The translations under genes were made by a program, and so were the position numbers. From an uncultured Oscillospiraceae bacterium (lineage in GTDB: Bacteria > Bacillota > Clostridia > Oscillospirales > Oscillospiraceae): 64,000 nucleotides of DNA. How positions within the stretch are numbered: the stretch's first letter is position 1; every line of letters starts with the position of its first letter. Below are positions 8,160-16,387 of this stretch, in pieces. The notes under the pieces were generated by a model. That model searched no databases and was not told the origin of the DNA. It worked only from the letters and a program-made list of their open reading frames with translations. The DNA lies in contig CAJTOM010000002.1 in NCBI GenBank assembly GCA_910577915.1, positions 1 through 64,000 on the forward strand, read 5' to 3'.

Positions 8160-8201
8160 AGTATATCACCCTCCGGCCGGGCATACCAGCCGGTGGAGGG
8201 T
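8160..8201. promoter_or_regulatory. -10 box of the micropeptide/exporter transcript plus a MerR-like palindrome
   Basis: On the minus strand TATACT (8160-8165) is a good -10 box, but there is no recognisable -35 at 17 or 19 bases, which suggests activator dependence. ACCCTCC and GGAGGGT flank this stretch at 8168-8201. GGTGGAGGGT matches the right half of the two MerR operators at 8232 and 9081, so this may be a degenerate third site. Confidence 0.5.
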
Positions 8202-8231
8202 AAAATTTTTTGAGAAATTTTCTGAAATCTC

Positions 8232-8262
8232 TTGACCTTCCCCCTGGTGGAGGGTGTAAAAA
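8232..8262 (+). promoter_or_regulatory. MerR-type promoter with 19-bp spacer, copy 1 (yhfC-like gene)
   Basis: TTGACC (8232-8237) and TAAAAA (8257-8262) are separated by 19 bases, the over-long spacer typical of MerR-activated promoters. An imperfect dyad, ACCTTCC and GGAGGGT, fills the spacer. The core is identical to the copy at 9081. Confidence 0.82.
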
Positions 8263-8322
8263 AGCTCTGCACAGGCCTGCCGGGAGGCCGGCCTGCACAG
8301 AACAGAGAGGAGAGACATACAT

Positions 8323-9084
8323 ATGGTCGGTACGGGTACAATGATCGTCATGGGCCTTTTGGCGGTGTTGACCGCCGTAGTTCCCCTGGGGGTGATGCTC
8401 CTGCTGCGCCGGCGGGGCGGGCGCTGGGGGGCCTTCTGGACGGGGGTGGGGACCTTCTTCCTCTTCGCCCTGGTGCTGGAGGCGATGTTCCACCAGCTGG
8501 TGCTGGGCTCCCCCCTGGGGGCGGCCATCCGGGGAAACATCTGGCTCTACGCCCTCTACGCCGGCCTGGCGGCGGGGATTTTCGAGGAGACCGGGCGGCT
8601 TTTGGCCTTCCGGCTGATGCTCCGCCGCCGGCGGGAGCGGATCACCGCCCTGGCCTACGGCATCGGCCACGGCGGCGGCGAGGCCTTCCTCCTGCTGGGG
8701 GTGACGTACCTCAGCAACCTGGTGCTGCTGGCCCTTCTGCAGAGCGGCGCCGCCCTGCCCCCGGAGATCACCGCCGCCCTGGAGCCCCTGGCGGCCGTTC
8801 CTGTCTCCGCCTTCCTGTGGGCGGGGTTTGAGCGCGTGGGGGCCATAACCCTCCACATGGCCTGTTCGGTGCTGGTCTTCGCCGCCGCCGCGGGGCGGGG
8901 GAGGCGGTGGCTGTTCCCCGCCGCCGTGCTGCTCCACTTCGCCGCAGATTTCGTGACTGTCATTGCCGGCGCGCGCATCCCCATCGCGGCCACGGAGCTG
9001 CTGGTGGCCCTGTGCGCCCTGCTGGCGGCTGTGCTGGCGGCGCGGGTGTATAAAAATTTGGAGGAAAATCCGGAAATGACTTGA
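8323..9084 (+). CDS. YhfC-family intramembrane protease-like protein
   Basis: The 253-residue protein has about seven or eight hydrophobic helices. The conserved motifs of the YhfC family (putative glutamic-type intramembrane protease) are present: Phe-Glu-Glu-Thr-Gly-Arg near residue 86, Gly-His-Gly-Gly-Gly-Glu near 110, and His-Phe-Ala-Ala-Asp-Phe near 206. GAGAGGAGAG precedes the ATG. It is driven by a MerR-type promoter, and its stop codon lies inside the -35 box of the next MerR-type promoter. That makes the MerR protein encoded immediately downstream both its likely activator and a conceivable substrate. Protease activity itself is a family prediction. Confidence 0.8.
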   Translation: MVGTGTMIVMGLLAVLTAVVPLGVMLLLRRRGGRWGAFWTGVGTFFLFALVLEAMFHQLVLGSPLGAAIRGNIWLYALYAGLAAGIFEETGRLLAFRLMLRRRRERITALAYGIGHGGGEAFLLLGVTYLSNLVLLALLQSGAALPPEITAALEPLAAVPVSAFLWAGFERVGAITLHMACSVLVFAAAAGRGRRWLFPAAVLLHFAADFVTVIAGARIPIAATELLVALCALLAAVLAARVYKNLEENPEMT

Positions 9085-9111
9085 CCTTCCCCCTGGTGGA
9101 GGGTGTAGAAT
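9081..9111 (+). promoter_or_regulatory. MerR-type promoter with 19-bp spacer, copy 2 (merR gene)
   Basis: TTGACC (9081-9086), a 19-base spacer and TAGAAT (9106-9111). The first 25 bases are identical to the copy at 8232. Transcription would start near 9118, which rules out the GTG at 9117 as the merR start codon. Confidence 0.85.
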
Positions 9112-9137
9112 AGGGGGTGAAAAGAGAGGTGTCGGGT

Positions 9138-9788
9138 TTGAAGATCAACGAGGTGGAGGCCCTGGTGGGCATCACGAAGAAGAACATCCGCTTCTACGAG
9201 GAGAAGGGCCTGCTCTGCCCCGTCCGGAACAGCGAGAACGGCTACCGGGACTACGGCCAGGCCGAGGTGGAGGAGCTGCGCCGGATCAAGCTTTTGCGGA
9301 AGCTGGGGCTCCCCATCGAGGAGATCCGCCGGATGCAGGAGGGGAAGCAGACCGTGGGGGACGGCATGCGCCGCCACCTGGTCACCCTGGAGCGGGACCG
9401 GCAGAACATCGACGAGGCGGTGCGGCTGTGCCGCCTGCTCCAGGAGCGGGAGATCCCCCTGGGGGAGCTGGACGCAGAGGACGTGCTGGCGGAGATGGAG
9501 CGGCTGGAGCAGTCCGGCGCGTCCTTCCAGAACCGGCAGCGCCAGGACGTGCGCATCCGCTACGTGGCCCCGGTGGCCATCGCGGCGGTGGCGGTGGTTC
9601 TGCTGGGGGCGCTGATGGGCCTGCTGGCCTGGGGGATTCTGTACGACCCCGCCGCCGCCCCGCCCCCGGCCCTGACCGCCGTGCTGATGGCCGGCCCCGG
9701 CCTTCTGATTGTGGGGGTTCTGCTGGCCCTGTTCCAGCGGGTCAAGGAGATCGGAAAGGGCGAGATCGACGACGCGAAGCAATACTAA
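9138..9788 (+). CDS. Membrane-anchored MerR-family transcriptional regulator
   Basis: The 216-residue protein starts from a TTG with GAGAGGTG just upstream; a longer frame from GTG 9117 would begin before the mapped promoter's start point. Residues 1-70 are a MerR winged helix (VGITKKNIRFYEEKGLL) followed by a coiled dimerisation helix to about residue 120. Unusually, two transmembrane segments follow (about 145-168 and 178-200), ending in the cytosolic tail RVKEIGKGEIDDAKQY. No metal-binding cysteines typical of CueR/ZntR are present. The same tail ends the next two small membrane proteins. It probably activates its own promoter and that of the yhfC-like gene. The stop codon abuts a MITE-like insertion. 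Confidence 0.85.
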   Translation: MKINEVEALVGITKKNIRFYEEKGLLCPVRNSENGYRDYGQAEVEELRRIKLLRKLGLPIEEIRRMQEGKQTVGDGMRRHLVTLERDRQNIDEAVRLCRLLQEREIPLGELDAEDVLAEMERLEQSGASFQNRQRQDVRIRYVAPVAIAAVAVVLLGALMGLLAWGILYDPAAAPPPALTAVLMAGPGLLIVGVLLALFQRVKEIGKGEIDDAKQY

Positions 9789-9952
9789 GAACCAGTATTC
9801 ATAGGCGGGGGATGGCGGATGGGGGAGGGATTTTGTCGCCCTGCAAGGCAAAAAATCGCAGGAATACTTTGTGTATTTCAAGATTTTTTAACGCAGCAGG
9901 GCGGAAAAAGACCCGGCCAGACGGCGTCAAACGCCTGTGAATACAGGTTCTA
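9786..9952. repeat. MITE-like element with terminal inverted repeats and a 9-bp duplication
   Basis: The 167-base element has imperfect terminal repeats, TAAGAACCAGTATTCATAGG at the left and, on the opposite strand at the right, TTAGAACCTGTATTCACAGG. The interior is non-coding and partly self-complementary. AAGCAATAC occurs immediately before it (9777-9785) and again at its right end (9953-9961), a perfect 9-bp target duplication. A short relative lies at 23898-23954. It has no transposase and would have been mobilised in trans. Confidence 0.7.
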
Positions 9953-10019
9953 AAGCAATACCGGACCCTGTTTGCTCAATAGCGGAGTGCTGGAGAAGCA
10001 TGAAAGGAGATGTTCCAAT

Positions 10020-10271
10020 ATGGGAAAGGGTAAAAAGAAGATCGCTCCTATTGTCACCGCCGTTCTGGTGGTGCTGTACGTGGGGCCGCTGGTGGTGATG
10101 ATGGCCGCGGCGGCGGGGCTCATGGGGGCCAGCGACGCGGCCGCCGTCGTGCCCTTCTTCCTGCTGTACGCCCTGGCGGGCGGCGCGGTGATCCTGGGGG
10201 TGCTGTGCGCCATGGCCCAGCGGCTCCGGGAGATCGACGGAGGGGAAGAGGATGAGGCCAAAAAATACTGA
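10020..10271 (+). CDS. Small two-helix membrane protein sharing the MerR tail (paralogue 1)
   Basis: The 83-residue protein has a basic N-terminus (MGKGKKK), two hydrophobic helices (about 9-32 and 42-64) and the tail RLREIDGGEEDEAKKY. Helix spacing and tail match the C-terminal membrane part of the MerR protein upstream. AAAGGAG lies 9-10 bases before the ATG; the frame is open 48 bases further upstream but lacks a ribosome site there. It overlaps the next gene by 20 bases, which points to translational coupling. Function is unknown; it could pair with the MerR anchor in the membrane. Confidence 0.7.
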   Translation: MGKGKKKIAPIVTAVLVVLYVGPLVVMMAAAAGLMGASDAAAVVPFFLLYALAGGAVILGVLCAMAQRLREIDGGEEDEAKKY

Positions 10272-10515
10272 TTCCCAGGCCCGGCGGCGCAAAAGCGCCC
10301 TCTGGGGGGCCGCGTCCTCCGGGGTGATGCGGCTGGCGGCGGCGGCGGTGCTGCTGTGGCTGCGCGCCAGCCTGGACCCGGCGGGCTTTTTGTCGAAGCT
10401 GCTGCTGGTGGCGGTTGTGTTGGATCTGGGGAGTATTCCCCTTATCTGGGTCAGCTTACAAACAAGACTGAAAGAGATTCAAGGAGGAGAAGAAGATGCT
10501 GCTGCTCAATATTGA
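10252..10515 (+). CDS. Small two-helix membrane protein sharing the MerR tail (paralogue 2)
   Basis: The 87-residue protein has a basic start (RRRKSALWG), two hydrophobic helices (about 20-40 and 45-68) and the tail RLKEIQGGEEDAAAQY, clearly related to the tails of the previous protein and of the membrane-bound MerR. Its start lies inside the 3' end of the preceding gene with GAGGGGAAGAGG as ribosome site. Its 3' end overlaps the YbjQ-like gene by 20 bases, so three genes form a tightly coupled unit. No known family was recognised. Confidence 0.7.
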   Translation: MRPKNTDSQARRRKSALWGAASSGVMRLAAAAVLLWLRASLDPAGFLSKLLLVAVVLDLGSIPLIWVSLQTRLKEIQGGEEDAAAQY

Positions 10516-10807
10516 TCACGTGCCCGGCCGGGAGATCGAGGCCCTGTCCATCGTCAAGGGGACCATCGTCCAGTCCAAGAACTTCGGGAAGGACTTCATG
10601 GCGAGTATGAAGACCCTGGTGGGCGGGGAGATTACCGGCTATACCGAGATGCTCATCGAGGCCCGGCAGATCGCCACCAAGCGCATGGTGGACGAGGCCC
10701 AGGCCCTGGGGGCCGACGCCGTCGTCAACGTCCGCTACGGCTCCTCCTCTGTCATGCAGGGGGCCGCCGAGGTGATCGCCTACGGCACGGCGGTGAAGTT
10801 CAGATAA
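10496..10807 (+). CDS. YbjQ/UPF0145-family protein
   Basis: The 103-residue cytosolic protein matches the YbjQ family (also called a putative heavy-metal-binding domain): ALSIVKGTIVQSKN at the start, then a helix EMLIEARQIATKRMVDEAQALGAD (key features Ala-Arg and Leu-Gly-Ala-Asp) and VVNVRYG. The family forms homopentamers and has no firmly established function. It is the last gene of the merR-linked unit, overlapping its predecessor, and is closed by a strong terminator. Its presence in a MerR-controlled unit keeps metal or envelope stress open as the inducing signal. Confidence 0.85.
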   Translation: MLLLNIDHVPGREIEALSIVKGTIVQSKNFGKDFMASMKTLVGGEITGYTEMLIEARQIATKRMVDEAQALGADAVVNVRYGSSSVMQGAAEVIAYGTAVKFR

Positions 10808-10819
10808 TCCGCGCTGCGG

Positions 10820-10856
10820 GCCCGGCAAATCTTGCGGGATTTGCCGGGCTTTTTGC
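10820..10856 (+). terminator. Rho-independent terminator of the merR-linked unit
   Basis: GCCCGGCAAATC pairs with GATTTGCCGGGC around TTGCGG and is followed by TTTTT. Confidence 0.93.
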
Positions 10857-10928
10857 CGGCTCCGCCCGCCCGGCGGCCGCCTGCGGAGGAGGCCCATGCG
10901 GACCGCTCCGGGACGGCGGATTTCCCTC

Positions 10929-10957
10929 TTGACAGGGGGCGGCGGGGCTGGTATCTT
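10929..10957 (+). promoter_or_regulatory. Sigma-A-type promoter of glsA
   Basis: TTGACA (10929-10934), a 17-base spacer and TATCTT (10952-10957), 47 bases before the glsA start. Confidence 0.85.
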
Positions 10958-11004
10958 GTAGATGTCCGCAATATGCAGACAAATACTGGTGAGGTGAGTG
11001 CGCC

Positions 11005-11922
11005 ATGGAAGAGCTTTTGGAGAGGCTGCTGGCGGAGTGCCGCCCCTACGCGGAGCAGGGGCAGGTGGCTCAGTATATCCCGGAGCTGGCCAAGGGGGAC
11101 CCCTTGAGCCTGGGCATCTACATGATCGGCTGCGACGGAAAACACAGCTGGGCCGGGGACTGCCGGAAGCCCTTTACCATACAGAGCGTCGTCAAGCCCG
11201 TGCTGCTGCTCCAGGCCCTGCTGGACAACGGCGTGGAGGCTGTCCAGAGCCGGGTGGGCGTGGAGGCCACCGGCAAGCCCTTCGACGCCATTAACGCCGT
11301 GGACCAGCCCCTGAGCAGCGGAAACCTCAACCCCATGGTGAACATGGGCGCCATCGTCATGTGCTCCCTGATTCACGGGGACAGCTACGGGGAGCGGTTC
11401 GAACGCCTGCTGGCGCTCACCCGGCGGCTGGCGGGAAACGAGGAGATCGGCGTGGATGAGGACGTGTACCGCTCGGAGAAGAGCCACGGCAGCAAAAACC
11501 GGGCCCTGGCCTACCTGCTCAAATCCTACGGCCTGCTGGAGGGCGGGGTGGAGGAGGTGCTGGACTGCTACTTCCGGGCCTGCTCCATCCGGGTGGACTG
11601 CCGGGACCTGGCAAACATCGGAGCGGCGCTCTCCAACCGGGGGCGGCTGCCGGTGTCCAACCAGCGGGTTTTCCCCTCCCACCTGGCCCGCTACGTCAAC
11701 GCGGTCCTGATGACCTGCGGCATGTACAACGGCTCCGGGGAGTTCGCCGTCCGGGTGGGCATCCCCGCCAAAAGCGGCGTGGCCGGCGGCATCATGGGGG
11801 TGGTCCCCACCCGCATGGGTATCGGCATTTATGCCCCCGCCCTGGACGGCAAGGGCAACAGCCTGGCCGGCATCCAGCTGCTGGAGCGGCTGAGCCGGGA
11901 GCTGTACCTCAGCATCTTCTGA
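11005..11922 (+). CDS. glsA: Glutaminase
   Basis: The 305-residue cytosolic enzyme hydrolyses glutamine to glutamate and ammonia. It has the serine beta-lactamase-like fold of bacterial glutaminases: the Ser-x-x-Lys pair is S61 and K64 in FTIQSVVKP, and the family sequences NPMVNMGAI and KSGVAGGI are present. Length is normal. GAGGTGAG precedes the ATG at 11005. It is monocistronic, with its own consensus promoter and a stop just before an inverted repeat (11938-11967) that leads into the hpf promoter. Confidence 0.95.
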   Translation: MEELLERLLAECRPYAEQGQVAQYIPELAKGDPLSLGIYMIGCDGKHSWAGDCRKPFTIQSVVKPVLLLQALLDNGVEAVQSRVGVEATGKPFDAINAVDQPLSSGNLNPMVNMGAIVMCSLIHGDSYGERFERLLALTRRLAGNEEIGVDEDVYRSEKSHGSKNRALAYLLKSYGLLEGGVEEVLDCYFRACSIRVDCRDLANIGAALSNRGRLPVSNQRVFPSHLARYVNAVLMTCGMYNGSGEFAVRVGIPAKSGVAGGIMGVVPTRMGIGIYAPALDGKGNSLAGIQLLERLSRELYLSIF

Positions 11923-11937
11923 GGAGGGCCGCTTTTG

Positions 11938-12007
11938 GACAAATTGAGCACTTCGCTTCAAATTGTCAAAAATAAAACTGTACAAGCTCGCCAAAAAATG
12001 GTATACT
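11938..12007 (+). promoter_or_regulatory. hpf promoter with upstream inverted repeat
   Basis: TGTACA (11979-11984), a 17-base spacer and TATACT (12002-12007) lie 40 bases before hpf. Upstream, GACAAATTG (11938-11946) and CAAATTGTC (11959-11967) form an inverted repeat with one internal mismatch; it could be an operator or a weak glsA terminator. Confidence 0.65.
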
Positions 12008-12047
12008 ACGGTCATCCCCAAAGGAGAAGCATGAAAGGAGCGATTTT

Positions 12048-12587
12048 ATGAAGTTCACTTTTACCTGCAAAAAGGTTTCCCTCAACGACTCCATCAAGGA
12101 GTACGCCGAGAAGAAGATCTCCAAGCTGGACCGCTACTTCCGGGAGGAGGCCAACGCTCTTGTGACCTTCTCGGTGGAGAAGGGGCACCGCTGCGTGGTG
12201 GAGGTCACCATCACCAGCGGCGGGACCATGTTCCGCGCCCAGGAGGAGTCCAGGGACGGCGACATGCGCGGCGCCATCGACACGGCCTGCTCCACCATTG
12301 ACCGCCAGATCCGCAAGAACAAGACCCGGCTGAGCAAGCGCCTGCGCCAGGAGGCCCTGGCGCCCGACGTTCCCGCCGAGTTTGACGTCAGCGAGGAGGC
12401 CGAGTTCCAGGTGGTGCGCACCAAGCACGTGGCCGTCAAGCCCATGAGCGTGGATGAGGCCATTTTGCAGATGAACCTGCTGGACCACGACTTCTTCGTC
12501 TACCGGAACACCGAGAATGTCATCAGCATCGTCTACCGCCGGAAAAACGGCGGCTACGGACTGCTGGAGACGGACGGAATTGAGTAA
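12048..12587 (+). CDS. hpf: Ribosome hibernation promoting factor, long form
   Basis: The 179-residue protein dimerises 70S ribosomes into inactive 100S particles in stationary phase. Residues 1-100 are the S30AE domain (MKFTFTCKKVSLNDSIKEY, with the conserved KISKLDRYF). A linker and the C-terminal dimerisation domain follow (VVRTKHVAVKPMSVDEAI and LGHDF-like LLDHDFFVYRN). The length marks it as the long form typical of Firmicutes. GAAAGGAG lies upstream of the ATG. The gene has its own promoter. The bases after the stop contain a separate promoter and terminator rather than a clear hpf terminator. Confidence 0.96.
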   Translation: MKFTFTCKKVSLNDSIKEYAEKKISKLDRYFREEANALVTFSVEKGHRCVVEVTITSGGTMFRAQEESRDGDMRGAIDTACSTIDRQIRKNKTRLSKRLRQEALAPDVPAEFDVSEEAEFQVVRTKHVAVKPMSVDEAILQMNLLDHDFFVYRNTENVISIVYRRKNGGYGLLETDGIE

Positions 12588-12645
12588 TCCGCGCCGCCGC
12601 CGACGGCTCTCGACAAAGGTTCCTGAAAACGGACAAAACTTCCTA

Positions 12646-12739
12646 TGGACATCGGGCGAAGGCCGGTGTATGATACTTTATGGAAGCTTTCCAATATCCC
12701 ACCCGCCTGGGCCGCTGTCTCTGACAGCGGCTCTTTTTT
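12646..12739 (+). ncRNA. Candidate small RNA: promoter followed at once by a terminator
   Basis: TGGACA (12646-12651), a 17-base spacer and TATGAT (12669-12674) predict a start near 12681. A perfect 9-bp stem GCCGCTGTC / GACAGCGGC (12711-12731) and TCTTTTTT end it by 12739. That leaves a transcript of about 60 bases. A 14-codon frame starts at an ATG near 12680 but has no ribosome site, so a non-coding RNA is more likely than a peptide. It could instead be an attenuated leader of the yabP unit. Confidence 0.4.
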
Positions 12740-12979
12740 CGTGCGGGCTGCGGAGGGCGGTATGCAGTTGTCAAGGTGCGCTCTGTGCGGTCTTCTTGAC
12801 CCCGCCGCACGCGGCCCGGTACCTGGGCCTGGTCGCACTTACTTCCGGACTTGGCTACCGCGGTGGTGGTGCTCCCTACAATAGGGGGGCGGAAACGGTG
12901 GAGGGTTGTACGGGGATGTGCGCCGGGGAGAAAAAATTTTCCCCGTTCAGGCGGGAGGGGCTGGGGACGGAGGGGCCTG
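12740..12979. other. Gap without a gene between candidate sRNA and the yabP promoter
   Basis: About 240 bases with several short hairpins (for example GTGCGG...CCGCAC near 12800 and GGCCCGGTACCTGGGCC near 12814) and CGGGGAGAAAAAATTTTCCCCG-like self-complementarity near 12927. Frames crossing it lack ribosome sites. I see no known RNA family here. Confidence 0.4.
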
Positions 12980-13008
12980 TCATATCGGGGACAGACCTCC
13001 CATATATA
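12980..13008 (+). promoter_or_regulatory. SigE-like (mother-cell sporulation) promoter of yabP
   Basis: TCATATC (12980-12986), 14 bases, then CATATATA (13001-13008) fits the SigE pattern of an ATA-containing -35 and a CATAnnnT -10. It lies 38 bases before yabP, a gene known to be under SigE control in Bacillus. Confidence 0.6.
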
Positions 13009-13045
13009 TAGAACCGGGATAAACGATACTATGGGGGGTCTGATC

Positions 13046-13330
13046 ATGCCTTATGAGGAGTTGAGCGGGATGCAGCACCGGCTGGAGCTGGACGGGCGGG
13101 AGCGGCTGCTGGTGACGGGGGTGGAGGAGGTGGAGCGCTTCGACGAGGAGGAGATCGTGATGAACACCACCGCCGGCACCCTGGTGGTGGGCGGCACGGG
13201 GCTGCACATCGGGAAGCTGAACCTGGACGGCGGGGAGCTCCACGTGGACGGGGCTATCCACACCCTGCTCTATGAGGACCGGGGGCCCTCCGGCGGACAG
13301 GGCGGGCTCTTCCGGCGGCTGTTCGGCTGA
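13046..13330 (+). CDS. yabP: Sporulation protein YabP
   Basis: The 94-residue protein belongs to the YabP family made in the mother cell during sporulation. The typical pattern is complete: His-Arg-Leu-x-Leu-x-x-Arg-Glu, LLVTGVEEVERFDEEEI, then Gly-Thr-Leu-x-Val-x-Gly and LHIGKLNLDGGELHVDG. The frame is open upstream, but the ATG at 13046 follows a GGGGGGT stretch and a SigE-like promoter lies just before it; an in-frame ATG at 13031 is an alternative. Its stop codon abuts the yabQ start, matching the conserved yabP-yabQ-divIC order. Confidence 0.9.
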   Translation: MPYEELSGMQHRLELDGRERLLVTGVEEVERFDEEEIVMNTTAGTLVVGGTGLHIGKLNLDGGELHVDGAIHTLLYEDRGPSGGQGGLFRRLFG

Positions 13331-14112
13331 TGGAGCTGGGCAACTACATATCGGAGCAGCTGGCCATGTTCCTGCGCTCCATCCTGCTGGGGGGGACGCT
13401 GGGGCTGATCTACGACCTGCTGCGGACCCTGCGGCGGCTGGGGGGGCGGGTGTGGGGCGGGGTGCTGGACGGGTTTTTCTGCGTGCTGGCGGTGTCGGGC
13501 CTGTTCCTCTTCACCATGGCGGGGGACGGGGAGCTGCGCCTGTTCGTGCTCATGGGGGCCCTGGGGGGCGGGGTGCTGTTCTTCTGCCTGCTCAGCCGGC
13601 CCATGCGGCCGCTGTGGGATTTCTGGCTGGAGCTCCTGCTGGCGCCGGCGGAGCTGGTGTGGCGGACGGGAAAAAAATGTGGACGCCGGACCAAAAAAAG
13701 CTTTTCTTTTTGCCGGAAGTGGGTTACAATGAAAGGTAAACATTGGCGCGAGCGGCTGCGTCCGCCCCGCCAGGAGGGAGATGAGGAGATGAACCGTGCA
13801 CCGGTTAAGGAGAAAAAGAAGGCCCAGCCCCGGCAGGAAAAAAAACGGCCCAGCGGAAAGCTGACCCTTCTGATTCTGGCGGCGCTGCTGGCGGGCATCG
13901 GAGTCCAGCTGTACAGCCTGTACGGTCAGATGCAGGCGGCCAGAGCGGAGGAGGCGGTCTACGCCCAGAGGCTGGCGGAGCTGGAGGAGACCAACCGGCG
14001 GCTGCAGGAGGATGTGGACAACAGCGGGAGCCTGGCCCTTATTGAGAACATCGCCCGGGATGAGCTGGGCATGGTGAGCGAGGGCGAGAAGATATTCCGA
14101 TTCGGTAAATAG
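13330..14112 (+). CDS. yabQ: YabQ spore protein fused in frame to DivIC/FtsB-like protein
   Basis: One uninterrupted 260-codon frame contains two normally separate proteins. Residues 1-135 are YabQ: membrane helices around 15-33, 47-65 and 72-92 and the family C-terminus KKSFSFCRKWVTMKG. YabQ is needed for spore cortex formation and is made in the mother cell. Residues 154-260 are a complete DivIC/FtsB-like septum protein. No stop codon separates them. Since divIC is essential in vegetative cells while yabQ is sporulation-specific, an internal start for divIC is expected; see the separate entry. Whether the full fusion is made is unknown. Confidence 0.82.
   Translation: MELGNYISEQLAMFLRSILLGGTLGLIYDLLRTLRRLGGRVWGGVLDGFFCVLAVSGLFLFTMAGDGELRLFVLMGALGGGVLFFCLLSRPMRPLWDFWLELLLAPAELVWRTGKKCGRRTKKSFSFCRKWVTMKGKHWRERLRPPRQEGDEEMNRAPVKEKKKAQPRQEKKRPSGKLTLLILAALLAGIGVQLYSLYGQMQAARAEEAVYAQRLAELEETNRRLQEDVDNSGSLALIENIARDELGMVSEGEKIFRFGK
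13789..14112 (+). CDS. divIC: DivIC/FtsB-like septum protein, probable internal start within the yabQ frame
   Basis: From the in-frame ATG at 13789 the product is 107 residues: a basic cytosolic start (KEKKKAQPRQEKKRPSGK), one membrane helix (residues about 24-42) and a coiled coil (EEAVYAQRLAELEETNRRLQ) ending in the family sequence IARDELGMVSEGE. It would join FtsL and DivIB at the division septum. AGGAGGG lies 11 bases upstream. A plausible vegetative -10 box (TACAAT, 13725-13730) lies inside the yabQ coding part, with a weak -35. This start explains how a division protein could be made outside sporulation. Confidence 0.8.
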   Translation: MNRAPVKEKKKAQPRQEKKRPSGKLTLLILAALLAGIGVQLYSLYGQMQAARAEEAVYAQRLAELEETNRRLQEDVDNSGSLALIENIARDELGMVSEGEKIFRFGK

Positions 14113-14118
14113 ACAGCA

Positions 14119-14158
14119 CAGGAGCGGCGCCGGGATCTTCCGGCGCCGCTCCTGTTTC
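14119..14158. terminator. Terminator between divIC and glgX
   Basis: CAGGAGCGGCGCCGG and CCGGCGCCGCTCCTG pair perfectly around GATCTT, followed by TTTCTG. It probably serves both convergent transcripts. Confidence 0.88.
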
Positions 14159-14161
14159 TGA

Positions 14162-16264
<2,103 letters not shown>

Positions 16265-16387
16265 CTGCTCCTCCTTGCATCCCCGCCCCGCAGCGCGGGG
16301 ACGGAGGTCTTTTTTCCATTATACGCTATTTCCGCCGGGATGTCTATCGGGTTTTTGAGGAGAGGGGGCCGGCGGCAGGGGATCGCG

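Noticed and set aside
9117..9137. GTG at 9117 as the merR start
   Set aside because: It lies at or before the start point set by the -10 box at 9106-9111 and lacks a ribosome site; the TTG at 9138 has one and gives the normal MerR N-terminus.
12680..12724. A 14-codon frame in the candidate small RNA
   Set aside because: No ribosome site precedes its ATG, so a translated leader peptide is not supported.
12850..12880. TACCGCGGTGG near 12856, suggestive of a T-box leader
   Set aside because: The T-box core needs GGGTGG-ACCGCG in the right order on one strand with a terminator after it; here neither order nor context fits, and yabP is not a T-box target.
12646..12980. Possible 6S, SRP or RNase P RNA between hpf and yabP
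   Set aside because: The conserved cores of SRP RNA and RNase P RNA are missing, and no long closing stem typical of 6S RNA was found by eye.
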